This document shows positions 11,663 to 11,784 of a stretch of 11,784 nt of DNA, piece by piece. A program made the position numbers and the translations under genes. Origin of the DNA: Candidatus Uhrbacteria bacterium. Lineage in GTDB: Bacteria > Patescibacteriota > Patescibacteriia > UBA9934 > UBA11717. The notes under the pieces were generated by a model, which was given only the letters and a program-made list of their open reading frames with translations, was not told the DNA's origin and ran no database searches. The DNA lies in assembly GCA_013203725.1 (NCBI GenBank), contig JABMPK010000021.1:1-11784 (forward strand), written 5' to 3'. Each line of letters opens with the position of its first letter. Within the stretch, counting starts at the first letter, position 1.

Positions 11663-11784
11663 TCAAGTAAAGGAGATGGAACAGGATAATGATTTAACAA
11701 GGTAGTTCTCAGGACTTTGAAACAGCTCAGGCTCGTTATTGCGAGCTTCAAACTCTCGCACGAACTGTGGGAGCATATACAACC
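11663..11784 (-). CDS. 3' end of an unidentified gene entering from the right edge (partial)
   Basis: Reading the minus strand from the right edge, one frame stays open for about 40 codons and ends in TGA at 11665-11663. The translation, YMLPQFVREFEARNNEPELF (first part) then QSPENYLVKSLSCSISFT, has the charged, protein-like composition of a real C-terminus, whereas the other overlapping open frame on this strand is Leu/Ser-rich and runs into the MFS gene. The gene order and 24-base gap fit a minus-strand neighbour of the MFS gene. The family is not recognisable from so short a piece. Confidence 0.45.
   Translation of the reverse strand, partial: LYMLPQFVREFEARNNEPELFQSPENYLVKSLSCSISFT

Noticed and set aside
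11407..11751. A 114-codon minus-strand open frame spanning the MFS start region
   Set aside because: It overlaps the first 77 codons of the well-supported MFS gene in another frame and its translation lacks protein-like features.

Overview
The window looks like chromosomal DNA of a small-genome bacterium, most likely of the Patescibacteria (CPR) type. This is inferred from gene content. There are two single-domain GIY-YIG proteins of the small UPF0213-like kind, a short prolyl-tRNA synthetase without the editing insertion, a lamin-tail surface protein with a C-terminal membrane anchor, many unrecognised membrane proteins, and very sparse Shine-Dalgarno signals. Most genes show a promoter -10 element only 6 to 9 bases before the start codon, so their mRNAs should be leaderless or nearly so. 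No phage, plasmid, CRISPR or rRNA genes are visible.

Layout, left to right. 1-163: non-coding, a run of small hairpins. 164-2252 (+): GIY-YIG protein, SBF-family transporter, YceI-like lipoprotein. 2399-2734 (-): a small GC-rich, cysteine-rich, membrane-anchored protein that differs from its neighbours in composition, start codon and ribosome binding site. 2860-5807 (+): proS, then, past a perfect 32-bp palindrome, a DUF4173 membrane protein. 5851-6675: six copies of a dispersed palindromic repeat in strictly alternating orientation, with a minus-strand GIY-YIG gene among them whose C-terminus is encoded by one copy. 6678-8463 (-): a secreted lamin-tail/OB-fold protein followed 4 bases later by a small ORF. 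8464-8878: a non-coding, structured region holding a near-consensus minus-strand promoter, a strong terminator hairpin and, directly behind it, a tRNA-like gene. 8879-11638 (-): a membrane protein with a duplicated C-terminal domain, a small coiled-coil protein and an MFS transporter, each with its own promoter. 11663-11784 (-): the 3' end of another gene.

Functionally this is a mixed housekeeping and cell-envelope region rather than one pathway: translation (proS, tRNA-like gene), transport (SBF, MFS), envelope or extracytoplasmic proteins (YceI, lamin-tail, cysteine-rich protein, DUF4173) and repeat-associated GIY-YIG proteins. The least explained parts are the RNA locus at 8559-8763, where a predicted small RNA carries 12 bases perfectly complementary to the anticodon arm of the adjacent tRNA-like gene, and the repeat array with its embedded nuclease gene.
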